Made by a program: the position numbers and the translations under genes. From Nitzschia sp. pyKryTriq1 (taxonomy: Eukaryota > Bacillariophyta > Bacillariophyceae > Bacillariales > Bacillariaceae): a stretch of DNA of 64,000 bases. The notes under the pieces are model-generated. The model searched no databases. It saw only the letters and a program-made list of their open reading frames with translations, and was not told where the DNA came from. The DNA lies in assembly GCA_956465555.1 (NCBI GenBank), contig OY101115.1, positions 1,736,001 to 1,800,000 of the forward strand. The letters run 5' to 3'. The stretch's first letter is position 1, and each line of letters begins with the position of its first letter. This document shows positions 1 to 8,977 of the stretch, in pieces.

Positions 1-381
1 TTCGCGCTTTTGGTACAGCCATACCTGGTACGGTACCGGTGCAATTGGTTGATGCGCGCTGAGGTGCGCATATATACGGTAGGTCTGCTACATGTAGTAC
101 TGGTAATGTACCGGTACATTACCACTACCGGTAGAAGTACCTGGTACTACGAGTACTGCACCCCGTACCCGATACGGTACGTGTACGCTCTACGCCGTAC
201 GCCGAGCGTGACGAGTACCCGTACCTGGTACGAGGTACAGTACAGGTACTGGTACTTGTAGCGTACCGGTACCAGTACAGGTACCGGTGTATCGGCACAG
301 TGGCACCGACCGCTCCCGGTATTATGTGACAGGTTCGTACCGGTAGACATAACTTGTATTATTCGTACTGGTACTCATACG
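1..381. repeat. GTAC/ACCGGT-rich intergenic sequence upstream of TM9SF gene
   Basis: Nearly the whole stretch is built from short palindromic words: GTAC, GGTACC, ACCGGT and TACCGGTA recur every few bases from about 20 to 375. Open frames here are only repeated Tyr/Arg/Val codons (TAC, CGG, GTA) and are not genes. It lies directly 5' of the TM9SF start codon, so it covers the promoter and 5' UTR. No other element is visible. Confidence 0.7.
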
Positions 382-2595
382 ATGAGTCGTCTGTTGCAGA
401 TGTTGAAGAAACTAAGCCTTCTGGGTATCTTTTGGTCATTGACCTCGACTGAAGCTGTCAAGGTGAAGAGGGTCAAGGCTGGGAAATTCTACAAGGAGCA
501 TGACCCCGTGCACATTGTCGTGAACAAAGTCGGGTGAGTTTTTATGACCGGTTTTGCCGTACAATTTCTACGTGAAATTGCCTAGCGGTGGAATCCAATG
601 CGACGACATGCGGCACGGGCGCATCGATACGATGTGCAAGTCCCGGTATCTTCTATCTTTGGCATCCTTCTCTCTTACGCTTGTGCCTTCCGTTCCCTTG
701 CCTTGCAGCCCCTTCAACAACCCCACCGAAACCTACCGGTACTACTCCCTTCCTTTCTGCCACGAGCACTCAACTGAAGAGGAGGAGGAGGAAGCGGCCC
801 AGGAGGAAAATATCGACCTGCCGGAACGCGAGAAAGAAAAACGTGAAGGTGCTGTGCGACACCGCCAGCGTCTCGGAGAGTCCATTGTCGGGGATCGACG
901 GGAGACATCGCCGTACGAAATCTCGTACGGCGACAGTGTGGAATGGCGCCTTCTTTGCAAGAAACACCTTTCGACCAAGGACCTGATGGCTCTCAAGGAC
1001 GCCATCCACAATGAATACTTCTTCGAAATGTTCGTGGAGGATCTTCCAATGTGGGGATACATTGGCGACACCGCTGACGAGGATCTGATTGTTGGCGAAA
1101 CGGAGGGGAGCAAGACTTATCTCTTCACGCATCTTCATTTCTATATCGGCCAGAATCGGAATCAAATTGTCGCTGCCAAGGTCACCACAGATGTAAGCGT
1201 TTGTCAAGTCGTGTTTGTACTGCGGCGCGGATCAAATGTCTCACTGCTTTTGCCTCTCCTACGTAGATGGATCGAAGGGTCGACATTACTGATGTAACTT
1301 CTCCGAAAGCAATTCAATTTTCCTACTCTGTGGAGTGGTACGATGAACCAGACTTGGTGTGGAAGAATCGCATGTCCCGCTATGCGGAGTCCAGATTTTT
1401 GCCGAGCTCCTTCGAGATTCATTGGTTGTCGATCATCAATTCCTTCGTTTTGGTCTTGCTCTTGACGGCTTTCTTGACAATTATTCTTTTGCGAGTTCTG
1501 AAGAACGACTTCTCTCGTTACATGGAACTCGACGATGATGCGATGGAAGAGGAAGAGGTTAGTGCTCCACCCACGTCGCATTCCATTTATGAGATTTTTC
1601 CTGACCATTCATTTCTTCCAATGCTATAGTCGGGTTGGAAGCTCATCCACGGTGACGTCTTCCGCTTTCCCAAAGCTCCGGGGGTTTTCTGCGCTGCCGT
1701 TGGTACTGGAAACCAACTCATTGTGTTGACTTTCTGCCACCTTTGCTTGGCACTCACTGGTATGATTTCGACAACCAGACGCGGATCCATTCTAGCTGGT
1801 GTAGTCGTTTTGTACTGCCTTACATCTTTTGTGGCTGGATACACATCTGTACGCCTATACAGGCAGATGAACGAAAAGAACTGGGTTCGATGCATATTGT
1901 TGACTGCTACCCTCTTTCCAGCACCTATTGTAGGAGTTTTCATTTGGGTGAATTCAGTTGCCATCGCACATGGATCTACAAGTGCCCTACCTTTTACGAC
2001 TATATTGACTGTCACTGCGCTATACATCTTCCTCGCATTCCCTCTGACTGTCTTCGGTGGTATCATGGCGAAGAATTACTCCAGCCCAGATTTCAATGCC
2101 CCAACTCGCACCACGAAGGTGGCAAGGGAAATCCCGACTGAGATTCCGTGGTACAGATCCAGACCATTCCAGGTGTTGATTGCAGGATTCCTGCCCTTCT
2201 CGGCGATCTACATCGAATTACATTACATCTTTGCATCAATGTGGGGGCACCAAATCTACACTCTATTTGGCATTCTGCTGTTAGCTTTCGTCCTTTTGGT
2301 GATCGTGACCTCCTTTATCACCGTTGCCTTGCTTTATTTCCAACTGGCTCGGGAGGATCATCGTTGGTGGTGGGCTTCATACATCAATGGAGGAATGACA
2401 GGGCTTTTTATCTACGCATATTCGTTCTACTACTATTTCCATCGAAGTGGAATGAGCGGTGTCCTACAAACGTCGTTCTACTTCGGCTACATGGCAATCG
2501 TGTCATTTGCCTTCTTCCTCATGCTCGGAGCAGCAGGCTTTCAATTCAGTTTGATCTTTGTCAAGTACATATATTCTCGAGTGAAGTGCGACTGA
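382..2595 (+). CDS. TM9SF/EMP70 (nonaspanin) endomembrane protein, 4 exons
   Basis: Exons 382-533, 709-1192, 1267-1557 and 1630-2595 join in phase to 630 aa, the normal size for the family. Nonaspanins are nine-pass Golgi/endosome proteins involved in sorting of membrane proteins. The N-terminus is a signal peptide (hydrophobic about residues 11-22). A lumenal domain with the family stretch NNPTETYRYYSLPFC follows, spanning the exon 1-2 junction. SGWKLIHGDVFR, another family hallmark, opens exon 4, and eight or more hydrophobic segments follow. The protein ends K-C-D, matching the KxD-type C-terminal Golgi signal of this family. Introns are 175, 74 and 72 bp, all GT-AG. An acidic E/A-rich insert follows the first conserved block. 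The 3' neighbour converges, 144 bp away. Confidence 0.93.
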
Positions 2596-2739
2596 ATAAT
2601 TTTAAAAATGTTCTCCCATCAACCTTTTCCTGCCGGCACCCTGACTAAATCGCAAGTCAATAATTTCTCATTGCATCCCTCACTCGTGGTGTGTTTTTAT
2701 TATGATATTTTGATAGAACTACTTATGGCTGTAGAAATC

Positions 2740-4104
2740 TTAGTTGGCTCGTGTTGAAACTGCGCCTTCTCGAGTGTGTCCATAGCTGGTATCTCCTCTT
2801 CCCTCGAAGACAGGTCTGTAATTGCTAGTAGGCGCAGCACCCATCGGGTGCTTACTGTCTTTGGGGCTGACCACTTGGGTAGGACTGATAGTGCCAGTGT
2901 CTTCTCCCGTTCCGCCACAATTCCAAATAGAGTGAAATCCGCGAGAAAAGCTCAAGGCTCCACCCCAGTCCCCATCGCGGCCACGATCATAGTCGTGAGG
3001 ATATCCACCATGCGAGTCCCGAAGTCGCGACTTGTCGTCCAACTTTCGGGTGCTTGGGCGGTCTCGCGGGTGCCCTTTCAGCTTAGGAGGCGCAGTCTGT
3101 GGTAGCCCCAAAGTGCGGGACTTGTTCGGGTTTGGGGGGCCACTGGCACGCTGGTTTGCCAAATAATTTGGAGACACTCGTTTCCTTGGGCTCAAAACAG
3201 AAGAGCTTGGAGTAGACCCACGGCCTCGATTAACGGAAAGGAGGAAGTCATCGGCCGAATCGGATGCTTCTCGGAGCTTTTTCGAACCATCTCGTACCAG
3301 GTACTTCATATCATCATATTCTCCCATGGTTACAAGAGACATCATGTTCGCTGGCTCATCGGAGTCGGGTGCCTGGAATACAAAGAATGTGAGTTAGTTG
3401 GGCCCCATCAATTTGAAAATAATGTATATTCTTCTTGCTTGTAGTATAACCCCGCCCCTTCTTACCTTGCCAGTCAAGATCGTTTCCTCGACGAGATCCT
3501 TTGCTTTCTCGATTTTTGTTGCCTGTCTCGACTTCTCCCCCTTTTTGCTCTTCGCTCCCCGGTTGCTTCGTGTAGCTCGAGCATTCTGCGACAATATGGT
3601 ACCATCCTTAGCAACAGTGATCCCGCGAAAGATCTTAGCAGTGTTGATTGCAATTTGTGTAGGGCTCATATCTTCAGATGAATCTTCACTGCTGCTATAC
3701 GTCAGAGGTGGAGGGAAGTCGGCGAACGGGCCCAAGAACACGTTTGCTTGGGGTGTGATATCTGAATCAAGATTTAACTTGTAGCAACGGGTGCGGGTAG
3801 CAATCTCCGGAGGCTGAGGGATTCCATCTCGACCTTCGTCCTCATCCATAGGTTCAGGACCCAAGGACACATGAGACTCGGGATTGCGTGATTGAGGCGC
3901 TCCTTGTTCCATCTGAGAATGTGGTGCCGATTGGTGCTGAGTCTGGACCTGAAGGGAGGAACCTCTCTTGCCAGTCGTCCTATGAGAATATTTGTCCTTG
4001 CTGCGATGAGAGACCGATGATTCCTCAGCTCTGAATGACGAATCGCTTCGTCTAGAAGATCTTGCAGTGCGGCCCTCTGTGGGCAGCGTCGAGCACTGCC
4101 CCAT
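2740..4104 (-). CDS. Unknown protein with N-terminal myristoylation/palmitoylation-type motif, 2 exons
   Basis: Exon 1 is 4104-3466 and exon 2 is 3372-2740; the 93-bp GT-AG intron joins in phase to 423 aa. I recognise no family. The protein starts M-G-Q-C-S, fitting N-myristoylation at Gly2 and palmitoylation at Cys4, so membrane tethering is plausible. Most of the chain is low-complexity, rich in Ser, Arg, Gln and Pro. One ordered-looking block, about residues 130-210, runs through SPTQIAINTAKIFRGI and a Lys-rich helix to LVEETILTGK; exon 2 then continues with an acidic start and long basic, Gly/Arg-rich sequence. It is convergent with the TM9SF gene. It could be a lineage-specific signalling or scaffold protein; function is unassigned. 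Confidence 0.75.
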
Positions 4105-4549
4105 AGCCGCCTGCAGGATGTAGCTCAGTGGAGTCGCCGTTTTTTCGGTTTTACTGTGATTGTCCGAGAAAGGAATCTCGAATCAATCACTCAAAATCGA
4201 AAGATACTTCCCCGTCACAAGGAATATATTTGCCGTAACAAGTAAGAGATGCTAGTGGGTCAACAGACGCAGATGCGTTCTTGGCAAACAGGTTTGGTGA
4301 AGGAGAGATTATTAGTGCGGGATTACTGCAGGGAAACCCAAAAAGACAATTTTACAATGGTCAAAAGAGAAATGTGGCATGAAGGACTCCAAGAGTTGGA
4401 GAGAGATGCAGATTATGGTTCCGCCTCCGATTTATGTGGGTGAGTTGGATATCGGCGGGAGACCTTGTCGCCGAGGTCGCCGATGAGCGATTTTTAGAGA
4501 GTGTCTTGTGCGTTGAGTGCCTAAATATCTTTCTGACAATAGGAACTAC

Positions 4550-4589
4550 GACAAATTTTGGTATGCAATTACTTAACCAAAAATTTGTC
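4550..4589. repeat. Inverted repeat, 13-bp stem
   Basis: GACAAATTTTGGT at 4550-4562 is matched by ACCAAAAATTTGTC at 4576-4589 with one extra A, separated by a 13-base loop. It is AT-rich and lies outside genes. It may be part of a decayed foldback element or a hairpin; nothing shows which. Confidence 0.6.
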
Positions 4590-4800
4590 TTCTTCCTAGA
4601 GGCTGAATATTATATTCGTGTCTTAGCCCGGAGGAGTATATCTCTTTATTCAATACCGTATGATATGATTTTTAAGAAGAGTCGGAGTCGGAACAGTCAC
4701 GTGTGTTCGTACGAGTCGTCGTCGCGCCGTCGTGCGTCGTCATCATTCATTCATCATCCTCATCATCATCATCATAATAAACCGCTCTGCGCAAAAGCGG

Positions 4801-4948
4801 GGCCACAAAAATATTTTTCGCCTTTTTCCGCTTTCTCCGCGCATTTGCGTGTTGAGCGTTTTACCAAAAAATGAAAATCGCGGTTTTGGTTTCACCGCGC
4901 AAATGCGCCTGGACAGCGGAAAAAGGTGAAAAATATTTTTGTGGGGCC
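4801..4948. mobile_element. Foldback/MITE-like element with long inverted ends
   Basis: The left arm (about 4801-4850: CCACAAAAATATTTTTCGCC, then TTTTTCCGCT and CGCGCATTTGCG) is the inverted match of the right arm (about 4898-4948: CGCAAATGCG, AGCGGAAAAAGG, then TGAAAAATATTTTTGTGG). A second short complementary pair, ACCAAAA and TTTTGGT, sits in the centre. The whole can fold into one hairpin of about 150 nt. There is no coding capacity. I see no clear target-site duplication, so 'MITE-like' is an inference. Confidence 0.6.
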
Positions 4949-5147
4949 TGTCCCAGGGCTCTACGTAGAGCTAATACACGTAAGGGATAGAGCGTAAATT
5001 ATGAGCTTATCCAGGCAATGAGGAGCAAAATCCATCGTCATCCTCGTGTCCCGTGTGTTAGAAAATTAGTCATCCATGAGAGGAAATAGGGTGTAGTCTG
5101 TACAATACCAGTAAGATGAGGAGTAGACCACCATTTCTGTTGTTCGT

Positions 5148-5675
5148 ATGTACCAGCTACGATGGGCCACCAGCAGTTCCACGGAAGCCGAGTTGTACGC
5201 TGCTGTCATTGCTGCCAAACAAGCCCGATATCTTCGCTCCATTCTTCTCACCGACATCGGTTTCCCACAACTCCACCCCCCCACCCCACTCTATTGCAAT
5301 AATAAGTCCGCTATCAACATGATCAATGCCAAGGTCCCCACCGAACGTTCTCGCCACATCGACATCCAATTCTTCTCCATTCAAGCTTGGAAAAACTCTG
5401 GCGACATTTTGATGTGCTACATTCCCGGTATCCTCGACCCATCCGATGACCTCACCAAACCACTTGGATGGGTCCTTCATTCTCGCCACGCTCGCCGCCT
5501 CATGTGCCACTACACTAGATTCATTTCACCACATAACAACATGATGGTCATTTCTGGGATCAATGATCAGGGGAAGGTGTCATCCGAATCTACGCACCAC
5601 AGACAGACGACTCACAAATTGAATCATGCACGAGTCGATTCATCATCCACTGCCGACGAACATTCAAAAGATTGA
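5148..5675 (+). pseudogene. Ty1/copia retrotransposon fragment: RNase H end of pol, 5' truncated
   Basis: A 175-codon open frame encodes the copia-type RNase H and pol C-terminus. It includes SSSTEAELYAA (acidic RNase H residue in TEAE), YCNNKSAINM, the SRHIDIQFFSI block, and the IPG..DPSDDLTKPL segment that closes copia pol. The frame begins inside the domain; no reverse transcriptase, integrase or gag lies upstream, so this is a 5'-truncated copy. An AAC triplet run (5695-5715) lies just past the stop. I could not delimit a flanking LTR. It is one of two unlike copia remnants in the window (the other is near 62.75-63.15 kb). Confidence 0.85.
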
Positions 5676-5694
5676 CAAGCTATTGCAAAACAAC

Positions 5695-5715
5695 CGCAAC
5701 AACAACAACAACAAT
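5695..5715. repeat. AAC/CAA trinucleotide microsatellite
   Basis: About seven AAC units follow the stop of the copia fragment, in the gap before the PTPS-family gene. It is a simple repeat with no evident role. Confidence 0.8.
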
Positions 5716-5963
5716 CTAAAATAGCTCACTCTTTTCACCGCACCTCTACTTTACTATTGTATTGTATCGGTACTGAAAGGACCACGACAGAGAAGGAGAG
5801 AGAGATTTGTCATTTATCTCCCCTTTGCGTTTCTGGCGCTGCTGCTGTCGGGCGGGCTGCGAAAATGTTTGCGAAATGTAGTGCGGTATTGTATACGTAC
5901 TATTTGTTTCAACTCTAAACTGAATGTTGGCACAGGCAAAAGTACTTTTCACTCTGAGAGCAA

Positions 5964-6734
5964 TCAAAGAAACGCCTCAAGATCCGTGAGTGTAATATTT
6001 TTCCCGTCTTTCAAGCCTGAAGAATTCAGAGCGTCTGCAACTCGCTGCAATTTCTCGGAAAATATCTTCTGGCATGATACGCATTGCGTGTCTTTGCATC
6101 CAGTGCCCGCTCCCTTCGCGTCTCCTGGAATCGAAACACATGGCATGGGGCGAACCTTGCCTTCCGTGATGAAGGTTCTAACATCTAGCAAGTTTTCACC
6201 AAGGCCTTCCTTGGGAATTTCGAGGCGAAAGGTCGCCTCCTGCCCGATGGCCTCAGCTACGACGACCTCAAGAGTGTGGACTCCTCGCTCTAGTAGCCAT
6301 TCTGCATTAAGACCTTGTAGTATACGCGACCAAAGATAAATTGCCAATTCTTCAGTCGTCGCGTGAACGATTGGAAGAAGAGCACAATCAGACTTTGGAA
6401 AAACGAAGCTTGAGCCATCTTGACACTTAAGGCTAACAGTCTGAGCTTCATCTGAAACGTCGATGTCGATTACATCAGAGAGCACGGGGCATAAGAAATG
6501 TTCGTTCAGTTCCTTGCAAACCTTTCGAGTGACTTTCTTGATATTTCCAAAGTCTATCACGTATCCATCGCTAGATATCTTTCGCGAACCATATACGCGC
6601 ACTCCCGCCTTGTAGTTGTGACCATGTAGCCGCTCTCGATATCCTTCAAACGCTACAAAGTGAGCTGCATGAAACTTGAAATCTTCCTTCGCGACGTAAA
6701 CTTCGAACGATGAGTTCAAGGGAGCGGTAGCCAT
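5964..6734 (-). CDS. 6-pyruvoyl-tetrahydropterin synthase family protein (PTPS-III-like), single exon
   Basis: This intronless gene encodes 256 aa. PTPS enzymes act on dihydroneopterin triphosphate in pterin/folate metabolism and bind Zn through three His. Here FHAAHF gives His25, and HGHNY gives His37 and His39. The later HATTEELA block corresponds to the family's P-T-x-E-N segment. In classical PTPS a catalytic Cys lies a few residues before HGH; here that stretch is FEGYRERLHGH with no Cys but Glu34. Replacement of Cys by Glu defines the PTPS-III type known to serve folate synthesis by bypassing the aldolase. The protein is longer than the usual 140-170 aa because of an insert and a C-terminal tail with CVSCQ. 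It could act in folate or in another pterin branch. Confidence 0.88.
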   Translation of the reverse strand: MATAPLNSSFEVYVAKEDFKFHAAHFVAFEGYRERLHGHNYKAGVRVYGSRKISSDGYVIDFGNIKKVTRKVCKELNEHFLCPVLSDVIDIDVSDEAQTVSLKCQDGSSFVFPKSDCALLPIVHATTEELAIYLWSRILQGLNAEWLLERGVHTLEVVVAEAIGQEATFRLEIPKEGLGENLLDVRTFITEGKVRPMPCVSIPGDAKGAGTGCKDTQCVSCQKIFSEKLQRVADALNSSGLKDGKNITLTDLEAFL

Positions 6735-7468
6735 TTCGCGAAAATTCTTCCTGGTTCCTGGTAAGCTTTTGAGCTCGACGAGAGGAGGTGCAGATGTGTT
6801 TTGTTGTTCGTTGTACTAATCCGTAATCAATCATCAAGCATGCTCGTTTCTCGTCTCTGCCGCCGTACAGTGTACAGTAATCGTCCCATGCGTCGTCCTT
6901 CCTGCGGTTGCTATGGGTGTGTGTTGGGTGTTGGGTTTTGGGGGAAATCTCCCTCGACTACAAGATGCGCCAACCCTCAAGCTACACGTGGAAAGACTTC
7001 ACAGACAGTCTGTCCATTGCGTGGGAGTGAGCGCGCAGGGACACCCGGGCGAACTACTACTTGTACGGTACAAGTACAGTACAGTATTATTCATACCGGT
7101 ACACGTACGTACTGTACATCATCGTTCGTCAACACCGCCGTCCGGCCGGGCGGGGAACGGCCGGCGGGAATGCAAATCGAAAATCTTCGTCAGCGAGGAA
7201 AACCAAAAAAGTATGCAGTTCCATTGTTCCATCGTCCATCGACTATCGCATTTTCTCGGTTCTTACTGCCTGTCTGACCATTATCATTATTGATACAAAT
7301 ATTGTAACAAGAGGACGGGTGCTAGCCTGACTAAAGATCGTCTACGAGCACTAAATTGACCAGAGGGAAGCGATTTTTTCGAATTCCACCAACTCGTTGT
7401 GCTCGACTGTTCTCTACGAGTACTCGTGGTACAGAGCAAATCTTTGCTTTCGTGGTTGACAAAGCAAA
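6735..7468. other. Divergent promoter region with GTAC words, no gene
   Basis: This 734-bp gap separates the 5' ends of the PTPS-family gene (minus) and the 467-aa membrane protein (plus). GTAC/ACCGGT words cluster at about 7060-7110, with a GC-rich GGCCGG patch at 7140-7170. Frames here have no conserved content. Confidence 0.6.
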
Positions 7469-8872
7469 ATGCGTGCACATTATTTTCGTGGATGGAGCTG
7501 GATGTTTTGGGCAAGCTGCGTATCGCTGATGGATTTTCCAGTGGTGTGTGACTGCTATATTGTCCGTCATGGGCAGAGAAGCATACGCTTAGAAGTTCGC
7601 AGCAAGCACCCTTCTTATCAATCTCTAAGAAGCAGCTTGTATGGGATCTCCACTCGACGGAGAAAGAAAATGGAAGAGAAGGCGGAATTAATGGGAACAA
7701 ATCCATGGAAAACCACATCTGGGATCTTCATAGCAGGCTTGATCATCGTTGGTTTGGCGGGGACTTCAGAAACACAAAACACCGATACTGTCCTCGGTGC
7801 ATTTCCCATCGTAACTGTGACCAATGTCATCGATGCAGCTGTTCCGAGCAGTTCTACAGATATTGTTGCCGTGTCTCTCGGTGAAGCTATGGCTGGAGTT
7901 ATTGGGGCGGTGCTGTCGGCTGTACTGAAAGGCCTAGCCTCCAACGACAGGAAACCGTTGGTGGCGGAAGCACTTGCAGACAGCGACTACTTCATTGCAC
8001 AGGCAGGTCTGGTGCCAACCCTTGAGGCGGTTGGAATTCCTCCTATCTTTGCTACTGTTGGTAGTGTCGTGGTTGCATCAGTACCATCTCAATTGATTAA
8101 ACTTGGCTCAAGAAAAAAGCAAAGACTGATCGAGGAAGAAAAGTCCCTGTCGGAACTTCTTGCTTCTGAACGCGAGCTGAAACAAAGGCGAAACAGAATC
8201 CGTGACAGTTTTACAGCAGTGCGACGAATAAGACCGCCCGTGCAAAAGTCCATCGAGCTAAGCATGCTTAGACCAATCATTGAAACGAAGACCGACTTTA
8301 TCGAAGTTTTTTCGGATGTCACAAGATGGCTAGGATACAGTGTTTTGATGTCCGACTTTGGCGATCTCCTGATCTGGAATGGAGTACCTGCTAGTCCGGG
8401 AATTGCTGGGGGTGTATTCGGCTTTGTTGCCGCTTTTTCGTCCAGGCTTTATGCAGACCTTCTCTACGGCGTTTTGCGCTACGGGCCAGAGGCGAAACAA
8501 ATAGAGGTACGCACGAGGCGGGCCGCTGATTGGGTCGCTTTATATGCGTCAAGCTCCATTTCTGCGGCAGCTTTATTTGGAGTCTACGAGCAGTCAAAGC
8601 GCCCCATAAGCCGCTGGATTCAAGGTGTACTGGCAGGAGGCTTTGATGGATGTCTGGGCTCAAATTCGTTTGAAACATGCTTCGACGCGTACATCGATGC
8701 CAATGCTCCAGAGCCTACACCAGAAGGACAACTTAGAGCCCTGGCAACCAATCTTTTCATGGTGGGGCAGCGTCTTCAAGACATTGCCGGTGACACAAAT
8801 GCTGATGACATCGCCAGATTAGTTCGAGCGTGGGCTGTCAGCGCCAACAGTTATATGCATTCATCTATGTAG
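7469..8872 (+). CDS. Unknown multi-pass membrane protein with signal-like N-terminus
   Basis: This single-exon gene encodes 467 aa; I recognise no family. The N-terminus (about residues 9-30) is hydrophobic and followed by a basic, Ser-rich stretch, like a signal peptide plus transit sequence. The next in-frame Met (residue 68) would drop this leader. Hydrophobic segments appear around residues 85-98, 135-155, 180-205 and 305-330, and in an Ala/Ser-rich stretch near 370. A charged helix (EEEKSLSELLASERELKQRR, about 222-241) looks like a short coiled coil. The C-terminal 70 residues are soluble. It could be a plastid-envelope or ER protein; this is inference from the leader only. Its stop is 105 bp from the stop of the convergent transporter gene. 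Confidence 0.75.
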   Translation: MRAHYFRGWSWMFWASCVSLMDFPVVCDCYIVRHGQRSIRLEVRSKHPSYQSLRSSLYGISTRRRKKMEEKAELMGTNPWKTTSGIFIAGLIIVGLAGTSETQNTDTVLGAFPIVTVTNVIDAAVPSSSTDIVAVSLGEAMAGVIGAVLSAVLKGLASNDRKPLVAEALADSDYFIAQAGLVPTLEAVGIPPIFATVGSVVVASVPSQLIKLGSRKKQRLIEEEKSLSELLASERELKQRRNRIRDSFTAVRRIRPPVQKSIELSMLRPIIETKTDFIEVFSDVTRWLGYSVLMSDFGDLLIWNGVPASPGIAGGVFGFVAAFSSRLYADLLYGVLRYGPEAKQIEVRTRRAADWVALYASSSISAAALFGVYEQSKRPISRWIQGVLAGGFDGCLGSNSFETCFDAYIDANAPEPTPEGQLRALATNLFMVGQRLQDIAGDTNADDIARLVRAWAVSANSYMHSSM

Positions 8873-8977
8873 AAATAAGGGTAACTTTGATTATTTTCTT
8901 AAAGGATGAAGAAAGCTCCCTTAAAAATAGAAGGTGGGCTCCTCACAAGTCACAAGAAACATGCAGAGTGAGCCAGT

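Larger units (their letters stand above)
4105..5147. other. Intergenic region with foldback repeats, no gene seen
   Basis: The longest frames here lack conserved features and mostly start at non-ATG codons. The region holds a small hairpin (4550-4589), a CAT microsatellite near 4741-4780 and a larger foldback (4801-4948). It ends at a truncated copia fragment, so it is probably a repeat-landing zone. Confidence 0.6.

Noticed and set aside
1-350. GTAC-rich block considered as a CRISPR array or telomeric repeat
   Set aside because: There is no fixed repeat-spacer period and no telomere unit; words are short, irregular palindromes.
4117-4190. Possible tRNA: GGATGTAGCTCAGTGG looks like a tRNA 5' half
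   Set aside because: No matching anticodon stem, no T-loop GTTCGA-type sequence at the right distance and no pairing acceptor stem.
4434-4874. 146-codon frame in the foldback region
   Set aside because: It runs through a CAT microsatellite and the foldback arm, with no family resemblance.
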